Below, piece by piece: positions 5,625 to 9,384 of a stretch of 9,384 nucleotides of DNA. Location: the NCBI GenBank assembly GCA_947302895.1, contig CAMYWU010000045.1, forward strand, positions 1-9,384, given 5' to 3'. This DNA comes from an uncultured Clostridia bacterium. Lineage in GTDB: Bacteria > Bacillota > Clostridia > Oscillospirales > Acutalibacteraceae. Both the position numbers and the translations under genes were made by a program. Every line of letters starts with the position of its first letter. The first letter of the stretch is position 1. Under the pieces are notes generated by a model. The model saw only the letters and a program-made list of their open reading frames with translations. It ran no database searches and was not told where the DNA came from.

Positions 5625-5659
5625 AACTCGGAACGCGAAACTCGCAACTCAAAACGAAA
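5625..5659 (+). repeat. Heptamer tandem repeat, forward oriented (island 1, right)
   Basis: Five degenerate 7-mers in register: AACTCGG, AACGCGA, AACTCGC, AACTCAA, AACGAAA. All start with AAC, and the unit AACTCGG recurs on the minus strand at 8128-8141. The stretch 5495-5780 holds no gene; its other contents are REP copy 3, the hairpins and the mreB promoter. Confidence 0.65.
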
Positions 5660-5698
5660 TTGATATTTATTGCTAAGTCGATAAATATCAATTTTTTT
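5657..5698 (+). terminator. AT-rich stem-loop with T-tract, possible terminator upstream of mreB
   Basis: A perfect 14-bp inverted repeat (5657-5670 against 5681-5694, with ATTTAT/ATAAAT at the loop side) has a 10-base loop and is followed by a run of T to 5698. The stem has only one G-C pair, so it is thermodynamically weak; it could insulate the mreB promoter from RAYT transcription or be a protein-binding palindrome. Confidence 0.5.
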
Positions 5699-5708
5699 AT
5701 ATTTAGTA

Positions 5709-5737
5709 TTGAGATTAGTAAAATGATATTATATAAT
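5709..5737 (+). promoter_or_regulatory. Sigma-A-type promoter of the mreBCD operon
   Basis: A -35 TTGAGA (5709-5714), a 17-bp spacer and a perfect -10 TATAAT (5732-5737). Start is predicted near 5744, giving a leader of about 37 nt to the mreB ATG at 5781. As mreC and mreD follow without gaps, this promoter should drive all three and possibly the downstream PBP gene. Confidence 0.78.
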
Positions 5738-5780
5738 ATATATTTACACAAGCGAATTTTACACGAAAGTGGGTTTACAT

Positions 5781-6761
5781 ATGATTTTTTCAAGAGAACT
5801 CGGAATAGACCTCGGAACTTCAAACACGGTTTTAACTGATAAAAGAGGTCATATTGTTATTGATGAACCAAGCGTTGTTGCGCTTGATGTTAAATCAAAG
5901 CGTGTTGTTGCAACGGGCAGCGAGGCTAAGAATATGATTGGCAGAACTCCCGGCTCAATAGTTGCCGTAAGACCTATAAGGGATGGCGTTATTGCCGATT
6001 TCGATATGACGAGCGATATGCTCCACGATTTTATGTTCCGTTCGAGCAAAAGAAATATCTTCACAAAAACGAGTGTTGTTATCTGCGTTCCCTCGGATGT
6101 AACAGAGGTTGAAAGAAGAGCGGTTGAGGATGCTGTTCGCAGCGCTGGCGCTCAGGAGGTTGAGCTTATTGAAAGCCCGATGGCTGCTGCTCTCGGCGCA
6201 GGGCTTCCCGTTTATGAGGCAACCGGCTCAATGATTGTTGATATCGGCGGCGGAACCTGCGATATTGCTGTTCTTTCCCTTGGCGGAATTGCATCAAGCA
6301 AGAGCATTAAAATCGGCGGCGACGCTTTTGATGAAGCAATAGTGAACTATCTCAAGAAGGAACACAACCTCCTTATCGGCGAAAGAACCGCCGAGGATAT
6401 CAAGATTAAAATCGGCTCCGCTGCGCAATATGACGGCGAGGCTGTCATGGAAATAAGAGGAAGAAATCTCAGCGACGGACTTCCTGCAAGCGTTGAAATC
6501 AGCTCTGCGGATATAAGAGCGGTGCTCAAAGAAGATGTTGATGCAATTGTTGCAGCAATCAAGGAAACCCTTGAGCTGACTCTGCCCGAGCTTGCCGCAG
6601 ATATTGTTGAGCGTGGTATTTATTTAACAGGCGGCGCAAGCAAGCTCAGAGGACTTGCCGAGGTTATCGAAAGGGAAACCAATCTTTCGGTTGTTGTTCC
6701 CGATAATGCGGATAAATGCGTTGCAAGAGGAACATCAATTAAGCTTAGAAAGGCAAGATAA
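5781..6761 (+). CDS. mreB: Rod shape-determining protein MreB (bacterial actin)
   Basis: MreB polymerises into membrane-bound filaments that position the elongasome for lateral peptidoglycan synthesis. The 326-residue protein shows the actin-fold ATPase motifs in order: phosphate-1 GIDLGTSNT (residues 8-16), phosphate-2 DIGGGTCD (154-161), the connecting segment near GERTAEDIKIKIGSA, and the adenosine motif LTGGAS (282-287). The N-terminus MIFSRELGIDLG aligns with the usual MFxxxxGIDLG, which favours the ATG at 5781. An in-frame GTG at 5769 would add four residues but would take up the AAGTGGG that serves as ribosome binding site seven bases before the ATG. Its promoter lies at 5709-5737. The stop TAA shares its last base with the mreC ATG, indicating translational coupling. 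It could be called Mbl or MreBH, but linkage to mreCD supports MreB. Confidence 0.96.
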   Translation: MIFSRELGIDLGTSNTVLTDKRGHIVIDEPSVVALDVKSKRVVATGSEAKNMIGRTPGSIVAVRPIRDGVIADFDMTSDMLHDFMFRSSKRNIFTKTSVVICVPSDVTEVERRAVEDAVRSAGAQEVELIESPMAAALGAGLPVYEATGSMIVDIGGGTCDIAVLSLGGIASSKSIKIGGDAFDEAIVNYLKKEHNLLIGERTAEDIKIKIGSAAQYDGEAVMEIRGRNLSDGLPASVEISSADIRAVLKEDVDAIVAAIKETLELTLPELAADIVERGIYLTGGASKLRGLAEVIERETNLSVVVPDNADKCVARGTSIKLRKAR

Positions 6762-7594
6762 TGAAGGATATATTTAAAAGCAACAGGTTTAAGCTGATTG
6801 CTTCAATAATGGCGCTCCTGCTTGTCGGCGCATTGATTGCGGCGGCAAACGGCCACGGCGAAACCGCCCAGTCGGGAGTTATAGGAACGATATTTGCGCC
6901 CTGCCATTTTGTTGCTCAGAAAATCAGCAATACCATGGATAAGATTTCCGATAATGCAAGCGGAAATGCTGAATACGAAAAGAAAATTGCCTCGCTCGAA
7001 GAGGAAATAGGCGATTTGCGCTATCAGCTTGCCGATTACGAAAACCTCAAAACCCAGAATGAGCTTTATAAGGATTTCCTTGAGCTCAAGGAGGAAAACA
7101 AGGATTATAAATTCGCCCAGGCTTCAGTTATCGGAAGGGACAGTGCGGATATATATAAGTCCTTTACCATAAGCAAGGGTCTGGTAAGCGGCGTTAAAAA
7201 GGGCGACGCAGTTTTATACGGAAAATACATAGTCGGAGTTATTGATAAGGCATATCCCGATTACAGCGTTGTTAAAACCGTTTTGGATGCGGACTTCAAT
7301 GTTTCGGCATATGAAATTCTTTCAAACGAGATTTCATATGTAACGGGCAATGCCTCTCTTGCCAAAAACGGCAAATGTAAAATGGCAAATCTCAGCGCTT
7401 CAACCGATATTTCCTATGGCTCAATTGTTTGCACAGCGGGAATAAGCACACAAATTCCCAAGGGCTTGATTATCGGAACGGTTGATGAGATTGCCGATGA
7501 AGCAACGGATATTTCGGCATATGCGGTTATATCCCCCGGAGTTGATATCGAGGATATAACAACCTGCTTTGTTTTAACTGATTTCGGAGATTAG
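6761..7594 (+). CDS. mreC: Rod shape-determining protein MreC
   Basis: MreC is a bitopic membrane protein whose extracytoplasmic part scaffolds and activates PBP2 in the elongasome. The 277-residue protein has a short cytosolic head, one transmembrane helix at about residues 10-30 (LIASIMALLLVGALIAAANG), a charged coiled coil at about 65-115 (EKKIASLEEEIGDLRYQL), and a C-terminal beta-rich region. Markers there are ASVIGRD, the VKKGDAVL turn, the YIVGVIDKAYPDYSVVKTVLD segment, and IPKGLIIGTVDEI. Its ATG overlaps the mreB stop by one base, with AGAAAGG upstream. It ends in TAG followed at once by an in-frame TAA, a tandem stop. MreD starts on the last base of that TAA. Confidence 0.94.
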   Translation: MKDIFKSNRFKLIASIMALLLVGALIAAANGHGETAQSGVIGTIFAPCHFVAQKISNTMDKISDNASGNAEYEKKIASLEEEIGDLRYQLADYENLKTQNELYKDFLELKEENKDYKFAQASVIGRDSADIYKSFTISKGLVSGVKKGDAVLYGKYIVGVIDKAYPDYSVVKTVLDADFNVSAYEILSNEISYVTGNASLAKNGKCKMANLSASTDISYGSIVCTAGISTQIPKGLIIGTVDEIADEATDISAYAVISPGVDIEDITTCFVLTDFGD

Positions 7595-7596
7595 TA

Positions 7597-8124
7597 ATGG
7601 AACTTTCAAAACGGGAAAAAACAATTAAATATTTTCTGTTTTGCCTTGTTATTGCGGCGTTTTCTCTGCTCCAGAATGTTGGCGGTCTGTGGTTTGAGAT
7701 AGGGGGCGCAAGGTGTTTTTTCCTCATACCCGTTTGTGTTATCTTAGGGCTTGACGAGGACGAGAAAATCTCGGCTCTTTTAGGGCTTTTTGCAGGCTTA
7801 CTGTGGGATACCGTAAGCGCTCAGCATATGGGATATAATGCGGTGTTTTTGATGGTTTTATGCTATATAACTTCAGCCCTTGTTACGTTTATATTCAGGG
7901 ATACCTTCTGGATTGAATTTGCCATAACGGGAATTATGAGCCTTTTATATGTTTTGATTTACTGGCTTTTCTTCGTTTTGAGAAAGGGTGTTGACGGAAG
8001 CGCAATGAGCTTTCTCAGTTTCTATTTTCCGTGTTTTCTTTATACTACTGTTATGATGCCTGTTCTCTATTTAATCCTTACTCCGCTTAAAAGGAAGCTG
8101 AATAAGGAACCGAAAGAACAATAA
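7597..8124 (+). CDS. mreD: Rod shape-determining protein MreD
   Basis: MreD is the polytopic membrane component of the Rod complex and binds MreC. The 175-residue length is normal. Hydrophobic segments lie near residues 13-30, 36-50, 58-72 (ALLGLFAGLLWDTVSA), 79-99, 104-127 and 140-163, giving five or six membrane passes. The motif GLFAGLLWDTVSAQHMGYNA, with a conserved Gly/Asp in the third helix, is typical. The gene begins two bases after the mreC TAG and so is almost surely translated by coupling; no separate strong Shine-Dalgarno site is seen. Identity depends partly on position after mreBC, because MreD sequences diverge widely. Confidence 0.9.
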   Translation: MELSKREKTIKYFLFCLVIAAFSLLQNVGGLWFEIGGARCFFLIPVCVILGLDEDEKISALLGLFAGLLWDTVSAQHMGYNAVFLMVLCYITSALVTFIFRDTFWIEFAITGIMSLLYVLIYWLFFVLRKGVDGSAMSFLSFYFPCFLYTTVMMPVLYLILTPLKRKLNKEPKEQ

Positions 8125-8127
8125 GCG

Positions 8128-8141
8128 CCGAGTTCCGAGTT
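8128..8141 (-). repeat. Heptamer tandem repeat, reverse oriented (island 2, left)
   Basis: Two perfect AACTCGG heptamers on the minus strand, beginning three bases after the mreD stop. AACTCGGAAC here is an exact 10-base inverted match to 5625-5634 upstream of mreB. Confidence 0.6.
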
Positions 8142-8170
8142 TTCGGGACCTGCGGTCAGCAATTATAAAT

Positions 8171-8191
8171 GGGTGTGGGCATAGCCCACCC
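8171..8191. repeat. Central hairpin of repeat island 2
   Basis: GTGGGC (8175-8180) and GCCCAC (8184-8189) form a perfect 6-bp stem with an ATA loop. It can extend by two G-C pairs (8171-8172 with 8190-8191) across a GT bulge. No T-tract follows, so termination between mreD and the PBP gene is unlikely. Confidence 0.6.
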
Positions 8192-8193
8192 TC

Positions 8194-8225
8194 AATTCGT
8201 AATTCGTAATTCGTAACTCGTAATT
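8194..8225 (+). repeat. Heptamer tandem repeat, forward oriented (island 2, right)
   Basis: Three perfect AATTCGT units (8194-8214), one AACTCGT (8215-8221) and a partial unit AATT (8222-8225). The 7-bp period and AAnTCG pattern match the units upstream of mreB. The repeat ends eight bases before the ribosome binding site of the PBP gene. Confidence 0.75.
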
Positions 8226-8245
8226 AAAAAAAGGGGGTGATTGTC

Positions 8246-9384
8246 GTGGGAAACAAATATAAAAGCGCAAGAACGATTATTGCAACTGTTTTGATTGTTT
8301 TAATCATCTTCGGTTTTGCATTTGAACTTTATGATATTCAGATAAAGAATAATGAATATTATGCAGCGCAGAATAATACCGTTCAGACCTTCAAGGTTCC
8401 GCTTGAAGCTGCAAGGGGCGAAATTGTTGACAGAAACGGCAATCCTCTTGTAACAAACCGTCAGGGAAACAGCATTATTCTTGATGCGGCGTATTTCCCG
8501 TCAAGCAAGGAAAACGCAAAGAGAAACGAGATTGTTTATAACCTTATCTTGCTGTTCAATAAAAACAAGGAGGAATATGTTCATAATCTTCCTCTTAAGT
8601 TAAAAGACGGAAAAGCTGTATTTTTCACAAAGAAGGACGATGAAAAGTTCGAAAGCGCAATAAAAACTATGAAGAGCAAAGATATGTTTAATCTTCAGGA
8701 ATATGCAACTGCGCAAAACTGCTTTGATGCAATGATTGAAAAATACGAGCTTGAAAGCTATCTTGAAAAATACGGCGCTCAGACAGCGCTTGAAATAGGA
8801 AACATCAGATATGAGCTTACAAGGCTTTTGTTTTCCGTATCCAATCCCGTAACGATTGCTGCGGATGTTTCGGACAATACAGTTGCTCTTATCAAAGAGG
8901 ACAGGGCTAAATACGAGGGCGCAAATGTTAAGGTTGTTGCATACAGGGAATACGATGATTCAACCCTTGCTCCCCATATTATCGGAACTGTCAGAAAAAT
9001 CAACGCCGAGGAATATGCAAGCCTTAAGGATGAGGGCTATGGCATAAACGATGAAATAGGCGAATCGGGTATTGAAGCGGCAATGGAAAGCTATCTTCGA
9101 GGAAGTGCGGGTGAAAAAACCGTTACAATAGATGCCGATGGCAACGTAACTGAGGAGATAACAAAGGAGCCTGTTCAGGGCGATACCATTGTTTTAACAA
9201 TAGATAAGGATTTGCAGAGGCTTGCTCAGGATAAGCTTCAAACAATCTGCCGCAAGGTTGATGTTCGCAATTCAACGGGTGCGGTTGTTGTTGAGGATTG
9301 CAACAACGGCGAAATTCTTGCCGCTGCAAGCTATCCCGCATATGATTTGAATGATTATTACGAGCATTATTCGGAGCTTGCAAG
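8246..9384 (+). CDS. mrdA: Class B penicillin-binding protein, probably PBP2/MrdA (N-terminal part, cut by window end)
   Basis: Class B PBPs are monofunctional transpeptidases that cross-link peptidoglycan; PBP2 is the elongasome enzyme working with RodA and MreC. I see 379 full codons with no stop. The start is GTG at 8246, five bases after GGGGGTGA (8233-8240); another in-frame GTG at 8237 lies within that site and is less likely. A short basic head precedes one membrane helix (about residues 9-28). The pedestal/dimerisation domain shows its hallmark RGEIVDRNG (57-65) and, later, PHIIGTV and the GDTIVLTIDKDLQ motif (312-324). The transpeptidase domain then starts with GAVVVEDCNNGEILAAASYPAYDLN. 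The active-site SxxK, SxN and KTG lie beyond the window, so activity cannot be checked. Position after mreBCD supports MrdA; a SpoVD-like PBP is the alternative. A 121-bp repeat island separates it from mreD. Confidence 0.88.
   Translation, partial: MGNKYKSARTIIATVLIVLIIFGFAFELYDIQIKNNEYYAAQNNTVQTFKVPLEAARGEIVDRNGNPLVTNRQGNSIILDAAYFPSSKENAKRNEIVYNLILLFNKNKEEYVHNLPLKLKDGKAVFFTKKDDEKFESAIKTMKSKDMFNLQEYATAQNCFDAMIEKYELESYLEKYGAQTALEIGNIRYELTRLLFSVSNPVTIAADVSDNTVALIKEDRAKYEGANVKVVAYREYDDSTLAPHIIGTVRKINAEEYASLKDEGYGINDEIGESGIEAAMESYLRGSAGEKTVTIDADGNVTEEITKEPVQGDTIVLTIDKDLQRLAQDKLQTICRKVDVRNSTGAVVVEDCNNGEILAAASYPAYDLNDYYEHYSELA

Noticed and set aside
5769..5780. GTG start four codons before the chosen mreB ATG
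   Set aside because: It overlaps the likely ribosome binding site of the ATG at 5781, and MreB proteins normally begin with few residues before GIDLG.
5495..5780. tRNA, riboswitch or small RNA gene in the gap before mreB
   Set aside because: No cloverleaf or known riboswitch core was found; the gap is accounted for by a REP, heptamer repeats, two hairpins and the mreB promoter.
8194..8225. Possible CRISPR-like array
   Set aside because: The 7-bp units are contiguous with no spacers; this is a short tandem repeat, and no cas genes are present.
8125..8245. Terminator plus new promoter between mreD and the PBP gene
   Set aside because: The hairpin at 8171-8191 lacks a following T-tract and I see no convincing -35/-10 pair, so readthrough from the mre operon is more likely.
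8779..9383. Open frames on both strands inside the PBP region
   Set aside because: They overlap the long PBP frame, which has convincing family motifs throughout, and lack start signals of their own.

Overview
The window looks like a chromosomal piece of a low-to-moderate-GC Firmicute of the class Clostridia, probably a gut Oscillospirales/Ruminococcaceae-type bacterium. This is inferred from protein style (PdaA-type deacetylase, Prok-RING/DUF2628 protein, MreBCD plus class B PBP), near-consensus sigma-A promoters with 17-bp spacers, G-rich Shine-Dalgarno sites and preferred TAA stops. No species can be named from the sequence alone.

Left part, minus strand (1-2473): a probable operon starts at a TTGATT/TATAAT promoter and runs leftward. 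It encodes a zinc-ribbon/RING plus DUF2628 membrane protein, GalU (UDP-glucose synthesis), and the N-terminal half of a polytopic membrane protein that may be a CPBP-family intramembrane protease. The RING/DUF2628 gene is cut in two by one in-frame TAG, with the same frame continuing intact for 131 more codons after the next ATG.

Middle, plus strand (2509-4600): prfB (release factor 2, no programmed frameshift) has its own promoter and ends at a strong terminator. The right arm of that terminator is also the only good Shine-Dalgarno site of the next gene, a PdaA-like lipoprotein polysaccharide deacetylase.

Mobile insert (4601-5539): a REP-associated tyrosine transposase (RAYT, HUH/Y1 family) with its own strong promoter lies between two REP hairpins in one orientation on its left and one in the opposite orientation on its right. 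This is a REPtron-like unit.

Right part (5540-9384): a repeat island and an AT-rich hairpin lead into the mreB promoter and the mreB-mreC-mreD operon. A second repeat island follows, then the first 379 codons of a class B penicillin-binding protein (probably mrdA/PBP2), cut by the window end. These proteins form the elongasome that directs lateral wall synthesis; PdaA and GalU also act on the envelope, so most of the window concerns cell-wall construction.

The two repeat islands (5545-5659 and 8128-8225) have the same unusual layout: reverse-oriented heptamers, a central hairpin, then forward heptamers. With the amber-split gene and the terminator/RBS overlap, they are the most interesting unexplained structures here.
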